Shown: positions 7,562-16,546 of the stretch, one piece after another
How the letters are laid out: every line of letters starts with the position of its first letter
Position numbering within the stretch: the first letter of the stretch is position 1
DNA from: Alphaproteobacteria bacterium
Lineage (GTDB): Bacteria > Pseudomonadota > Alphaproteobacteria > Rhizobiales > Methyloligellaceae
NCBI GenBank assembly: GCA_016869535.1
Contig: VGDX01000004.1
Location: forward strand, 1-64,000
Length of the DNA: 64,000 bases
Direction: 5' to 3'
Position numbers and translations under genes: made by a program
Notes under the pieces: model-generated
What the model was told of the DNA's origin: nothing
What the model saw: only the letters and a program-made list of their open reading frames with translations
The model's database searches: none

Positions 7562-8602
7562 CTAAGCCGCACCTTCGAGCTCCAATTTGGCATGGAAGCC
7601 GGCAACATCGCTGGCAAGGCGCTCGACCACACCGTTCGAGGCCATGTCGTAGGCGAGATCGATGGCGCATGCAAAGCCCGTGGCATCGGTGCCACCGTGG
7701 CTTTTTACCACAATGCCGTTTAATCCCAAGAATATGCCGCCATTCAGTTGACGTGGATCCATCTTCTCTTTCAGCGCCCCAAAGGCGCCTTGCGCAAGGA
7801 CGGCACCGACGCGAGCGAGCAAGGATCGCCTCATCGCCGCGCGCAAATAGGCGGCGATCTGCCTGGCAGTACCTTCGGCCGTCTTCAATGCGATATTTCC
7901 GGTGAAGCCGTCGGTGACCACGACGTCGGCGATCCCATGACCGATAACGTCCCCTTCCACGAAACCGTGAAAGCGGATGGGAAGAGGCGCTTCTTTCAAC
8001 ACGGCGGCCGCCTCCTTGATCTGTTCGACACCTTTGACCTCCTCAACGCCAATATTGAGAAGGCCAACCGTCGGCTTCTCCATACCGAACAGCGCGCGCG
8101 CGAGCGATGCCCCCATCAGCGCAAACTCCACGAGTTGACGCGAGTCGGCTCCGACATTGGCGCCCACGTCGAGCACGATGCATTCCGCCTCTACGGTCGG
8201 CCATATGACGGCGATTGCTGGACGGTCCACGCCTATGATGGTCTTCAGGCAGAATTTAGCCATGGCCATGAGTGCGCCGGTATTGCCGGCCGAAACCACA
8301 GCGGCAGCACGCTTATCGCGCACCGCCTCGAGCGCAAGCCACATGCTGGATTTCCAGCGCCCACGACGGAGCGCCTGGCTCGGTTTTGCATCCATGGCCA
8401 CAGCCACGTCCGTGTGAACGATCTCGGATTTCGCGGCGAGTGCCGGGTGCGTACCGAGTTCTGGCTCGATGCGGGACTGGTCGCCGACCAGGATGAATCG
8501 CATGTCTGGATGGCGTATCAGCGCGAGCGCTGCGGCGGGAACAACCACGCTAGGGCCGTGGTCCCCGCCCATGGCGTCGAGCGCTATGGTGATTGGAGCC
8601 AT
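7562..8602 (-). CDS. plsX: Phosphate acyltransferase PlsX
   Basis: PlsX makes acyl-phosphate from acyl-ACP, the donor for glycerol-3-phosphate acylation by PlsY. The N-terminal signature [20 protein letters not shown] and the later [14 protein letters not shown] motif identify it. The start at 8602 ([13 protein letters not shown]) is chosen over an upstream ATG at 8638 because the family begins just before this motif; it has GGAG four bases upstream. This gives 346 residues, normal for PlsX. It lies 124 bases after the yceD-like gene; no rpmF is found between them, unlike in enterobacteria. Confidence 0.96.
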   Translation of the reverse strand: MAPITIALDAMGGDHGPSVVVPAAALALIRHPDMRFILVGDQSRIEPELGTHPALAAKSEIVHTDVAVAMDAKPSQALRRGRWKSSMWLALEAVRDKRAAAVVSAGNTGALMAMAKFCLKTIIGVDRPAIAVIWPTVEAECIVLDVGANVGADSRQLVEFALMGASLARALFGMEKPTVGLLNIGVEEVKGVEQIKEAAAVLKEAPLPIRFHGFVEGDVIGHGIADVVVTDGFTGNIALKTAEGTARQIAAYLRAAMRRSLLARVGAVLAQGAFGALKEKMDPRQLNGGIFLGLNGIVVKSHGGTDATGFACAIDLAYDMASNGVVERLASDVAGFHAKLELEGAA

Positions 8603-8726
8603 TCTCCGTGCCGATCTGGAAAGACGCCGCCTTGGCACCCATTAGGCCGAGGCCGCCCCCGAATGAGACCCGAATAGACGCAAATTACCGTGAGTGACAA
8701 CTTGTTTTGGCCTGTTTTTGGCATTG

Positions 8727-9257
8727 TCAGCGCCGTCTGAGCGCTTCGAGGGTGGCAAAAGGGCTGATCCCGGCAGGGGCTCCTTCCGCCCCTTGCGACC
8801 AATCGAAGCTGGCGCCCTCACGCTTGGGATAAGGATCCAGTGACATCGCCAGGGTCTCGTAGATGAGCGGGCCCAGGTCGATCTTGCCGTCTTTGATGGG
8901 TTCGGGCCAGTCGAACGCACCGTCATGAGTCTCTGTACTTTTTTCCAGGCCGTCGATCAGCTCTTGCGGCCAGAATTCTGCTTCGACCGGAATATCGAGA
9001 TCGGCCTGAACCGGATCGAGCGTGACTACGCAGGTCTGCACTACGCGCGCTTTCAGCCGGCCGCCAAGGTGCAGGCGCCCGCTACCGCCCTGACGCAGAT
9101 GGTAGGTGAAGGTGAGATGATCGAGCGCCTTGAGATCGAGGAGGGCAGCAATTGCTCCTTTTTCAGCCTCTGTAGCGGAAATCTCGCCGTCTTCGTCGTT
9201 GATGTCGTCGGTCCGCAGGATCCGCGACAGAGGCATCGTATTGGCGTCCTTAGTCAT
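8727..9257 (-). CDS. DUF177/YceD family protein
   Basis: A 176-residue cytoplasmic protein of the YceD family, which in other organisms affects 23S rRNA accumulation and sits before rpmF-plsX-fabH. Visible family features are LKARVVQTCVVTLDPVQADL followed by an acidic central stretch and DLGPLIYETLAMSLDPYP with KREG. The GPLIYE/LALSLDPYP pattern is the family hallmark. Its start overlaps the end of the upstream chaperone gene by 8 bases, suggesting translational coupling. The biochemical role in this organism is not shown. Confidence 0.9.
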   Translation of the reverse strand: MTKDANTMPLSRILRTDDINDEDGEISATEAEKGAIAALLDLKALDHLTFTYHLRQGGSGRLHLGGRLKARVVQTCVVTLDPVQADLDIPVEAEFWPQELIDGLEKSTETHDGAFDWPEPIKDGKIDLGPLIYETLAMSLDPYPKREGASFDWSQGAEGAPAGISPFATLEALRRR

Positions 9258-9840
9258 CGTACCGATCTCTCAACAGTATGACGGACTCTTCTGAAATAAC
9301 TGGGAATTCGACCTTGCCGGCAGACAGGATCGGCACACGCTGCGCATCCAGTTGTTCCATCACATATTTTACATAGGAAGCCAGGCTTTTGCCTGCATCT
9401 TCAGCCGCTTCGCCGTCGAGTGGCAGCACGCCGGCCAGGACCGCGACGAAGGCCGTATCACCTGCCGTGAAGCTTACCTCGTAACTCTGCAGAAGATTTG
9501 CGCTTTTGGCGGCGAGCGCCCGCATTTTTTTCGGCACGGAAAGATCGCCGACACCGGTCTCGCGCAGCACCGTCTCGATATCCTGGGCGAAGAGGTCGAC
9601 GAGTTGTTGCGACAGATCAACGGCTTGCGAAGCACCTTCACGGCGCAGGCGATGCAGCACGGCGAACAGATGCAGCGACAACACCACAAAGCGTCCGTCC
9701 AGTGTATCGGGAACGCCAAATGCCTGATAAAACACGGGAAGCCGCGTCTGCGCCACAATCGCGCCATAGAGCTTTTGTGCGCCTGTGGCCTTACGGCGCC
9801 ATTGTTGCCAGCCGGCGAATAGGTGCAAAGGGCGGTCCAT
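9250..9840 (-). CDS. Ubiquinol-cytochrome c chaperone family protein (CBP3/UQCC1-like)
   Basis: A 196-residue protein matching the bacterial homologues of mitochondrial Cbp3/UQCC1, which help assemble cytochrome b of the bc1 complex. Support is the arrangement AQKLYGAIVAQTRLPVFYQ, DGRFVVLSLHLFAVLHRL, then DIETVLRETGVGDLSVPKKM, all characteristic of the family. No signal peptide is present, so it acts on the cytoplasmic side. It overlaps the DUF177 gene by 8 bases; this pair next to bamE on the opposite strand is usual in Hyphomicrobiales. It diverges from bamE with a short shared promoter region. Confidence 0.9.
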   Translation of the reverse strand: MDRPLHLFAGWQQWRRKATGAQKLYGAIVAQTRLPVFYQAFGVPDTLDGRFVVLSLHLFAVLHRLRREGASQAVDLSQQLVDLFAQDIETVLRETGVGDLSVPKKMRALAAKSANLLQSYEVSFTAGDTAFVAVLAGVLPLDGEAAEDAGKSLASYVKYVMEQLDAQRVPILSAGKVEFPVISEESVILLRDRYDD

Positions 9841-9907
9841 TTCGTTAGTTTTTATGCCGTTATTGATCTCTTTTGTACGGAAACAGGGGATCTACGGGGT
9901 CGTTAAA

Positions 9908-10408
9908 TTGCGGGAACGGGAACCGGCATCTTTCCGGGCGATTTTGCCCCTCGCCGCGGCGCTGATTTTAGGCGCTGCCGCGCTCTCGTCCTGCGGCGCG
10001 CAGATCGACCGGCACGGGCATGTGTTCATGGACGTGGACCTCGATCAGATCCGGCCCGGCATGTCCAAGGAGGAGGTGCAGACCGTGCTCGGCTCGCCCG
10101 ACACGACGAGCGCCATCGGCGGCGACGCCTATTACTATATCTCGACCACGCAGAAGACGATCGCCTTCCTCAAGCCGCGCGAGATCGACCGGCAGGTGGT
10201 CGCGGTCTATTTCGCCGGAGAGAGCGTATCCGATGTTGCGCATTACGGATTGAAGGACGGCATCGTGGTCAACTATTACCGGGGCGAGACCCCTGCCCGC
10301 GGCAAGGATATCACGCTGCTCGAGCAGATCTTCGGCAATCTCTCCCAGCGCAAGATGTTCAAGGACCAGAAAGGCGCGCCGGGGGCGAGCGGTATCCCCG
10401 GCATCTAA
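9908..10408 (+). CDS. bamE: Outer membrane assembly lipoprotein BamE (OmlA/SmpA)
   Basis: BamE is a periplasm-facing lipoprotein of the BAM complex that inserts outer-membrane barrels. The lipoprotein signal ends ALILGAAALSSCGAQ, with lipidated Cys in LSSC. The conserved core is DLDQIRPGMSKEEVQTVLGS and DAYYYISTTQKTIAFLKP. The TTG at 9908 is preferred: it gives a compact 29-residue signal peptide and has GGGG eight bases upstream. The in-frame ATG at 9854 would put charged residues inside a 47-residue leader and leave only 13 bases to the divergent gene at 9840. The start stays uncertain. Confidence 0.9.
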   Translation: MREREPASFRAILPLAAALILGAAALSSCGAQIDRHGHVFMDVDLDQIRPGMSKEEVQTVLGSPDTTSAIGGDAYYYISTTQKTIAFLKPREIDRQVVAVYFAGESVSDVAHYGLKDGIVVNYYRGETPARGKDITLLEQIFGNLSQRKMFKDQKGAPGASGIPGI

Positions 10409-10420
10409 GCTTTCTGTAAG

Positions 10421-10509
10421 CCTCACCCTGAGGAGGCTGCGGAACGCAGCCGTCTCGAAGGGTGGCCATGCTTCGAGACGCGGCCTTCGGCCGCTCCTCA
10501 GCATGAGGT
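10421..10509. repeat. Rhizobial-type intergenic palindromic repeat
   Basis: A structured repeat between the convergent bamE and hppA genes. CCTCACCCTGAGGAG, a GTCTCGAAGGGTGGCC segment, its inverted partner GCTTCGAGACGCGGCC and CTCCTCAGCATGAGG form nested inverted arms. The same sequence family is common in intergenic regions of Bradyrhizobium relatives. A shorter related copy lies at 25466-25505. It may also act as a two-way transcription end. Confidence 0.75.
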
Positions 10510-10519
10510 TTGTTTTGGT

Positions 10520-12646
10520 CTATTGGTGGGCGAGCACCGCGAGCAGCAACAGCGCCACGATATTGGTGATCTTGATCATCGGATTCACCGCAGGTCCGGC
10601 CGTGTCCTTGTAAGGATCGCCGACCGTATCGCCGGTCACGGCCGCCTTATGCGCCTCCGAGCCTTTGCCGCCGTAATGGCCGTCCTCGATATATTTCTTG
10701 GCATTGTCCCAGGCGCCGCCGCCTGCCGTCATGGAAATGGCGACGAACAGGCCGGTGATGATGACGCCGAGCAGCATGGCGCCGAGCGCCGAGAAGGCGG
10801 CGCTCTTGCCGGCGATGGCATTGATGATGAAGAAGAACACGATCGGCGACAGCACCGGCAGCATTGACGGGATGATCATCTCCTTGATCGCCGCGCGTGT
10901 CAGCAGATCGACGGCGCGCCCATAATCGGGACGCTCGGTGCCCTTCATGATGCCGGGCTTCTCCTTGAACTGACGCCGCACCTCCTCGACGATGGAGGAA
11001 GCGGCGCGGCCGACCGCGGTCATGGCGATGCCGCCGAAGAGGTAAGGCAGAAGCCCGCCCAGGAAGAGGCCGACCACCACGTAAGGGTTGGACAGAGAGA
11101 AAGTCGGATCGACGCCGGCGAAATACGGGAACTCGCCCGCGTTGGCGGCGAAGAATTTGAGATCCTCGGTATAGGCCGCGAACAGCACCAGCGCGCCGAG
11201 ACCGGCCGAGCCGATGGCATAGCCCTTAGTCACCGCCTTGGTAGTGTTGCCCACCGCGTCGAGCGCGTCGGTCGTCTTGCGCGTGTCTTGCGGCAGACCG
11301 GCCATCTCGGCGATGCCGCCGGCGTTGTCGGTGACGGGGCCGAAGGCATCGAGCGCCACGATCATGCCGGCGAGCGCCAGCATGGTGGTGACGGCGATGG
11401 CGATGCCGAACAGGCCGGCCAGCATATAGGTGACGATGATGCCGGCCATGATCACGAGCGCCGGAAGTGCTGTCGCTTCCATCGACACGGCGAGACCCTG
11501 GATGACATTGGTGCCATGGCCCGTGACCGATGCCTTGGCGATGGAATGCACCGGGCGGTAGTTGGTGCCGGTGTAATACTCGGTGATGATGACGATCAGT
11601 GCCGTGACGATGAGGCCGACCACGCCGCACAAATAAAGCGACCAGCCGGTGAAGCTCAAATCGCCCACCGTCATGACCGTGTCCATGCCGACGAGCCAGG
11701 CGGTTACGGGCCATAGCGCGATGAGCGACAGCACGCCGGTGGCGATTACCCCCTTGTACAGCGCGCCCATGATCGATTGGGTCGTTCCAAGCCGCACGAA
11801 ATACGTGCCGATAATCGAGGTGATGACGCAGACCGCGCCTATGGCAAGCGGATACATCATCATCAGCAACGCCCGGTCTTCGCTTACGCCGATGAAATAG
11901 ATCGAGGCGAGCACCATGGTGGCGACGACGGTCACCACGTAGGTCTCGAACAAATCGGCGGCCATGCCGGCGCAATCGCCGACATTGTCACCGACATTGT
12001 CGGCAATGGTGGCCGGGTTGCGCGGATCGTCCTCAGGGATTCCGGCCTCGACCTTGCCGACGAGATCGCCGCCGACATCGGCGCCTTTGGTGAAGATGCC
12101 GCCGCCGAGACGAGCGAAGATGGAAATAAGCGAGGCGCCGAAGCCGAGCGACACCAGAGCGTCGATGACCACGCGCGAGGTGGGGCTATAGCCGGCGAAT
12201 TCGGTGAGGATGAGGAAATAGATGGCGACGCCGAGCAGGGCGAGACCGGCAACGAGCATGCCGGTGATGGCGCCGGCGCGGAAGGCGAGGCTCAAACCTT
12301 CGGCGAGCCCCTTGGTCGAGGCCTGCGCCGTCCGGACATTGGCGCGCACCGAGATATGCATGCCGATGAAGCCGGCGGCGCCAGACAGCACCGCGCCGAG
12401 GGCGAAGCCGATCGCCTGCGGAATGCCGAGCAGATAAGCGATGATCAGGAAGATCACCACGCCGGCGATGGCGATGGTGGTGTATTGGCGCATGAGATAG
12501 GCCTGCGCCCCCTCCTGAATGGCCGAGGCGATCTCCTGCATGCGCGGCGTGCCGGGGTCTGAGGCGAGGACGGCTCTGGTGGTCGCGACGCCATAGGCGA
12601 TCGAGAGCGCCCCGCAAGCGATGATGAGATAGAGAACCCAGGTCAT
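10520..12646 (-). CDS. hppA: Proton-translocating membrane pyrophosphatase, K+-independent type
   Basis: This integral membrane enzyme hydrolyses pyrophosphate and pumps protons. The 708-residue length and about 16 hydrophobic segments fit. The catalytic loop spans about 183-230, with [18 protein letters not shown] and [20 protein letters not shown]; the C-terminal loop has [14 protein letters not shown] and [15 protein letters not shown]. The segment [10 protein letters not shown] puts Lys at 470 and Thr at 473, the signature of K+-independent enzymes (K+-dependent ones have Ala there). It is separated from thiL by 188 bases, which show no gene and probably hold its own promoter. Confidence 0.97.
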   Translation of the reverse strand: MTWVLYLIIACGALSIAYGVATTRAVLASDPGTPRMQEIASAIQEGAQAYLMRQYTTIAIAGVVIFLIIAYLLGIPQAIGFALGAVLSGAAGFIGMHISVRANVRTAQASTKGLAEGLSLAFRAGAITGMLVAGLALLGVAIYFLILTEFAGYSPTSRVVIDALVSLGFGASLISIFARLGGGIFTKGADVGGDLVGKVEAGIPEDDPRNPATIADNVGDNVGDCAGMAADLFETYVVTVVATMVLASIYFIGVSEDRALLMMMYPLAIGAVCVITSIIGTYFVRLGTTQSIMGALYKGVIATGVLSLIALWPVTAWLVGMDTVMTVGDLSFTGWSLYLCGVVGLIVTALIVIITEYYTGTNYRPVHSIAKASVTGHGTNVIQGLAVSMEATALPALVIMAGIIVTYMLAGLFGIAIAVTTMLALAGMIVALDAFGPVTDNAGGIAEMAGLPQDTRKTTDALDAVGNTTKAVTKGYAIGSAGLGALVLFAAYTEDLKFFAANAGEFPYFAGVDPTFSLSNPYVVVGLFLGGLLPYLFGGIAMTAVGRAASSIVEEVRRQFKEKPGIMKGTERPDYGRAVDLLTRAAIKEMIIPSMLPVLSPIVFFFIINAIAGKSAAFSALGAMLLGVIITGLFVAISMTAGGGAWDNAKKYIEDGHYGGKGSEAHKAAVTGDTVGDPYKDTAGPAVNPMIKITNIVALLLLAVLAHQ

Positions 12647-12834
12647 GTCGGACTGTCTCCGGTCGTCTCGGTTGGGAATTTTGGGGGAATGCAGGCCGCG
12701 AAAAGCGTGACACGTGAAGCGTCCGCGGCCTAGACCCCCAGGCTTTGAGTCGGGCGGAAAATGCCAAAGTTATGGGCGGGACGCAACAGATGCCCGCCGC
12801 TCAAATCCAACGATCGTGGTGCGGCAAAATCCCC

Positions 12835-13854
12835 TTAGAAATGGGAGAAGCCTTTGCGGGCGAGCTTAAGAGGGGCGCCGTCGGGACCGATCACACGGAC
12901 CCCCTCCCGCCCTCCTTCGATACGGCCGATCAAGGTGACAGGAGCGCCCTTGGCGCGAACCTCTGCCTCGAAGGCAGCGGCGTTGGTTTCGGGCACCGCC
13001 GCCACGATCTCATAATCGTCACCGCCGGCAATCATGGCTTCGAGCAGCTCGGGCGCACGGTGAAGCGCCTTTTGTGCCGCCGGTGAGAATGGCACGCGTG
13101 CCGTCTCGATGACCGCGCCGGCATGTGAGACCGTGGCCAGCTTCTCGGTATCGAGGACCAGACCGTCCGAGACATCGATGGCGGCTTGCGCGAAATTGCG
13201 CAACGCGATCACAAGGCCGGCGCGTGTCTCGGGACGCCGGTACCGGCCGGTAAGATAATTCGTGTCGGCTTCCGACAAATCCCAGGACTTTGCCAGAGAC
13301 GCATCCTCGAGCAGGCGGAGGCCGAGATAGGCGTCACCGATCGTGCCGCTGACGTAAAGCCGGTCATTGGCCTTCGCGCCGTGCCGCAGCACGGCATGAC
13401 CGTGCGTCACGAGACCGAGCGCGGCGATGGTAATGGTCTTGGGACCAGGCGAAGCCGTGGTATCGCCGCCAACAAGACAGATGCCGCTTTCCACCTGCAG
13501 ATCACGCAGGCCCGAGGCGAAACCTTCGAACCAGGATTCCGGGGTGTCATGCGGCACCGCCAGTGACAAGAGATAAGCGTAACCCCGCGCCCCTTTGGCG
13601 GTGAGATCGGAGAGATTGACCGCCAGCGCCTTGTAGCCGACGGTGACGGGCGGATCGTTAGCAAGAAAATGCACGCCTTCGACCAGCGTGTCGCAAGTGG
13701 CGATCAACTCGTACCCTTCGGAGATGAGCAGGATTGCGGCGTCGTCGCGCAAGCCAAGTGCCGCTTTGTCGGTGGCGATCGGCGCGAAATAGCGCGCGAT
13801 GATGTCGAACTCACCGAGCGTCCCACCCCCGGTACGGTCCACATCGTCAGCCAT
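12835..13854 (-). CDS. thiL: Thiamine-monophosphate kinase
   Basis: ThiL phosphorylates thiamine monophosphate to the active diphosphate. Family motifs are GEFDIIARYFAP, GLRDDAAIL, CDTLVEGVHF, KALAVNLSDLTAKGA, CLVGGDTTASPG and AIDVSDGLVLD, in the order seen in the AIR-synthase-like fold. The start at 13854 (MADDVDRTGGG) gives 339 residues and overlaps the nusB end by 8 bases (ATGGCTGA), a coupling layout; an upstream ATG at 13902 would lie inside nusB. It is the last gene of the rib-nusB-thiL run. Confidence 0.95.
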   Translation of the reverse strand: MADDVDRTGGGTLGEFDIIARYFAPIATDKAALGLRDDAAILLISEGYELIATCDTLVEGVHFLANDPPVTVGYKALAVNLSDLTAKGARGYAYLLSLAVPHDTPESWFEGFASGLRDLQVESGICLVGGDTTASPGPKTITIAALGLVTHGHAVLRHGAKANDRLYVSGTIGDAYLGLRLLEDASLAKSWDLSEADTNYLTGRYRRPETRAGLVIALRNFAQAAIDVSDGLVLDTEKLATVSHAGAVIETARVPFSPAAQKALHRAPELLEAMIAGGDDYEIVAAVPETNAAAFEAEVRAKGAPVTLIGRIEGGREGVRVIGPDGAPLKLARKGFSHF

Positions 13855-14344
13855 CTTCAGACCCTTGCGCCGCAAATTTATCCGGCCTCGTCTTATGTCC
13901 AAGCTTGTCGAGCAGGCCGTTCACCACTTTCGGCTCGTCACCGGCGAAGAAGGCATGGGCGATATCGACATATTCGGTGATGACCACACGGGCTGGAACG
14001 TCGTCGCGGAACATAAGTTCATAAACGCCGGCCCGAAGGATCGCGCGCAGGATTGAATCCACGCGCGGTAAACGCCAACCCTCGGCGAGCTGTTGGTCGA
14101 TCAGGGGATCGATTTCGAGCTGCTCGCGCACCACGCCCGTGACCAGATCGCGGAAGAAAGCACTCTCGGCCTCGCCATATTGGCAATCCTCGATCTCCTT
14201 GCCGAGGCGATGCGCCTCGAACTCGGCGATCACGTCGGTAAGATCGATGCCGGTCATGTCCATCTGATAAAGCGCCTGCACCGCGGCAATCCGCGCGGCG
14301 CTGCGCGAGGCGGCGCGATTTTGGGATTTTACCGGATCGGCCAT
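13847..14344 (-). CDS. nusB: Transcription antitermination protein NusB
   Basis: NusB binds boxA RNA with NusE in rRNA antitermination. The 165-residue protein shows the family core SAARIAAVQALYQMDMTG, the central EIDPLIDQQLAEGW-R and the C-terminal DVPARVVITEYVDIAHAFF with GDEPKVVNGLLDKL. It starts 4 bases after the ribH stop and overlaps thiL, so it is part of the riboflavin/thiamine run. The ribH-nusB-thiL order is widespread in alphaproteobacteria. Confidence 0.96.
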   Translation of the reverse strand: MADPVKSQNRAASRSAARIAAVQALYQMDMTGIDLTDVIAEFEAHRLGKEIEDCQYGEAESAFFRDLVTGVVREQLEIDPLIDQQLAEGWRLPRVDSILRAILRAGVYELMFRDDVPARVVITEYVDIAHAFFAGDEPKVVNGLLDKLGHKTRPDKFAAQGSEDG

Positions 14345-14348
14345 GTCG

Positions 14349-14819
14349 CTAGCGCCGGCTCGCCGAGGAGAAATGCTGTTCGAGACGCATCAGCGTGAGG
14401 CAGGCGCGCGCGGCGTCGCCGCCTTTATTGCGGCCGTCGACGCTCGCCCGCTCCCAGGCCTGCTCGAAGCTGTCGCAGGTCAGAATGCCGAAGCCGATCG
14501 GCACGGCATGCTGCACGGCAAGCTGATGCAGACCTGCCGACGATTCCCGGGCCACGATGTCGTAATGGGTGGTCTGCCCGCGGATCACGCAGCCGAGCGC
14601 GATGCAGCCGCGATGCCGTCCGGCGCGGCCGACAAAGCCGTTGGCAAGCGCGAGACTGAGCGCCGGCGCGATTTCCAGCGAGCCGGGCACGGCGAGACGT
14701 TCATAGGCGACTTGATGGGAGTCGAGCTCGGCGATGGCGCCACGGGCGAGCTCGTCGGCGATGTCCTCGTAAAAACGCGCCTCGATGATCAGGACCGAGT
14801 TTGGGCCTTTGCGGGCCAT
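14349..14819 (-). CDS. ribH: 6,7-dimethyl-8-ribityllumazine synthase
   Basis: RibH joins the butanone phosphate from RibB with the ribitylamino-uracil from RibD to form lumazine. The 156-residue length is usual. Motifs are ARFYEDIADELARGA, VPGSLEIAPAL and CVIRGQTTHYDIVARES, where the His of the TTHYD stretch is the expected catalytic base; the C-terminus has GRNKGGDAARACL, the site of the KG-AE signature. The start lies 3 bases after the ribB stop. Confidence 0.96.
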   Translation of the reverse strand: MARKGPNSVLIIEARFYEDIADELARGAIAELDSHQVAYERLAVPGSLEIAPALSLALANGFVGRAGRHRGCIALGCVIRGQTTHYDIVARESSAGLHQLAVQHAVPIGFGILTCDSFEQAWERASVDGRNKGGDAARACLTLMRLEQHFSSASRR

Positions 14820-14822
14820 GCC

Positions 14823-15947
14823 CTACTCCAAGCTCCGGTGGCCTGCCACCTTCAGTCCATAACCTTCCAGGCCGACGATCTTGCGCGCCGGGGAATTGGA
14901 GAGCAGCACCATCTCGCGCACGCCGAGATCGAGCAGGATCTGCGCGCCGATGCCGTATTCGATCAGCCGCTGCTGGCCGCCCGCTTCCGCCTCGAGCCGG
15001 GCGGAGATGGCGTCGGACCGCGATTCGCGGATGAGAACGATGACGCCGCGCCCCTCGGCGCCGATGATCTCCATGGCCTTGTGCACCAGGGTCTCGCGAT
15101 GGCCGCCGGACGCGAACACGTCATCGAGCGTATTCATGGCATGCACGCGCACGAGCACCGGTCCGCCGGCGGCGACGTCGCCTTTGACGAGCGCCACATG
15201 CTCGGCCGGATCGACTGTAGTGGCATAGACCTTGACCTCGAAATTGCCGCCATAGGGGCTGTCGAGCCTGGTCTCGGCCACCACCTTGACCAGATGGTCG
15301 TAGCGCAGGCGGTAGGCGATCAGGTCGGCGATGGCGCCGATCTTCAGTCCGTGCCGTTGCGCGAAGGCGATCAGGTCGGGCAGCCGCGCCATGGTGCCGT
15401 CGTCGTTCATGATCTCGCAGATCACTGCCGCCGGGTAGAGACCGGCGAGACGCGCGAGATCGACCGCCGCCTCGGTATGGCCGGCGCGCACCAGGACGCC
15501 GCCGTCCTTGGCGACGAGCGGGAACACATGGCCCGGCGTCATGATGTCGCGAAAGTCCTTGGTCGGGTCGATGGCGACCGAGATCGTGTGCGCGCGGTCA
15601 TGCGCCGAGATGCCGGTCGAGACGCCTTCGCGCGCCTCGATCGACACGGTGAAGGCGGTGGAATGGCGCGCGCGGTTCGAGCGCGACATCAATTCGAGAT
15701 GGAGCTGCTTGGCGCGGTCAGGCGTCAGCGCGAGGCAGATCAGGCCGCGGCCGTTCTTGGCCATGAAATTGATGGCGTCGGGCGTGGCCATTTGCGCCGG
15801 GATGATGAGGTCGCCTTCGTTCTCGCGCTCCTCGGCGTCGACCAGGATGAACATGCGGCCGTTGCGCGCGTCCTCGATCACCTCCTCGATGGGCGAGAGG
15901 AACTGATGGTGCCGGCTCTCGGCGTCTGGTTTGCTCAGGGCGGTCAC
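14823..15947 (-). CDS. ribB: DHBP synthase RibB with degenerate RibA-like domain
   Basis: The N-terminal half (about 15-210) is 3,4-dihydroxy-2-butanone-4-phosphate synthase: ILVDAEERENEGDLIIPAQ, RARHSTAFTVSIEA and TPGHVFPLVAKDGGVLVRAG with HTEAAVDLARLAG. The C-terminal half has the GTP cyclohydrolase II scaffold (EHVALVKGD, VLVRVHAMNTLDDVF) but lacks the zinc cysteines and the RQEGRGIG catalytic segment; GGHRETLVHKAM stands where the RCDCG cluster should be. It therefore should supply only the butanone phosphate. Such RibB-RibX hybrids are known in proteobacteria. GTP cyclohydrolase II must be encoded elsewhere. It overlaps ribE by 4 bases. Confidence 0.93.
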   Translation of the reverse strand: MTALSKPDAESRHHQFLSPIEEVIEDARNGRMFILVDAEERENEGDLIIPAQMATPDAINFMAKNGRGLICLALTPDRAKQLHLELMSRSNRARHSTAFTVSIEAREGVSTGISAHDRAHTISVAIDPTKDFRDIMTPGHVFPLVAKDGGVLVRAGHTEAAVDLARLAGLYPAAVICEIMNDDGTMARLPDLIAFAQRHGLKIGAIADLIAYRLRYDHLVKVVAETRLDSPYGGNFEVKVYATTVDPAEHVALVKGDVAAGGPVLVRVHAMNTLDDVFASGGHRETLVHKAMEIIGAEGRGVIVLIRESRSDAISARLEAEAGGQQRLIEYGIGAQILLDLGVREMVLLSNSPARKIVGLEGYGLKVAGHRSLE

Positions 15948-16546
15948 GTGATGCGGCCTTCATATTGCTCAAGACGTGCGACGTAGCGCGCCAGGATATC
16001 GACTTCAAGGTTTACCAGATCGCCGGGCTTAAGGTCTCCCCATGTCGTGTGCGACAGAGTGTAAGGGATAATATTCACGCCGAAGCGGTCTCCCTCGACA
16101 GCGTTAACGGTGAGCGAGACGCCGTCGAGCGCAACGGCGCCTTTCGGCGCGATAAAGGCCGCCAGGCCGTCTGGCGCTTCCAGCACGAACCTGACGCTGT
16201 CGCCGTCTTGCGCCGAGGAGAAGATCCTGGCGCGGCCGTCGATATGGCCGGTGACGAGGTGGCCGCCAAGGACATCGCCGAGCGCCAGCGCCCGTTCGAG
16301 ATTGATGCGGCGGCCCGCCTGCCAGTCACGAAGCGTGGTGCGGTCGAGCGTCTCGTTTGAGGCCTCGACGGTAAACACGACGCCGCCTTTCGCCTTGCCC
16401 ACATCGATGAGGGTGAGGCAGCAGCCGTCGCAAGCGACGGAGTCGCCCGCTTCCAGGGTCTTGCGCTTGAACGGCGCGGCGATGGTGAACCGCGCGCCGT
16501 CGCGCTCCTGAAGCGTGCCTACGCTGCTGACAAGGCCAGTGAACAT
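15944..16546 (-). CDS. ribE: Riboflavin synthase (alpha subunit)
   Basis: This enzyme dismutates two lumazines to riboflavin. It has two tandem lumazine-binding barrels: the first begins MFTGLVSSVGTL with GDSVACDGCCLTLID, the second has GHLVTGHIDGRARI and GAVALDGVSLTVN. The start at 16546 (MFTG, universal for the family) is chosen over an ATG at 16567 and gives 200 residues. It overlaps the end of ribD by 28 bases and the start of ribB by 4, so ribD-ribE-ribB-ribH form one translationally linked set. Confidence 0.95.
   Translation of the reverse strand: MFTGLVSSVGTLQERDGARFTIAAPFKRKTLEAGDSVACDGCCLTLIDVGKAKGGVVFTVEASNETLDRTTLRDWQAGRRINLERALALGDVLGGHLVTGHIDGRARIFSSAQDGDSVRFVLEAPDGLAAFIAPKGAVALDGVSLTVNAVEGDRFGVNIIPYTLSHTTWGDLKPGDLVNLEVDILARYVARLEQYEGRIT

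Noticed and set aside
14343-15986. 547-residue plus-strand open frame opposite ribH and ribB
   Set aside because: It mirrors two well-identified genes on the minus strand, has low-complexity His/Asp/Arg composition and no recognisable domain: a GC-rich shadow frame.
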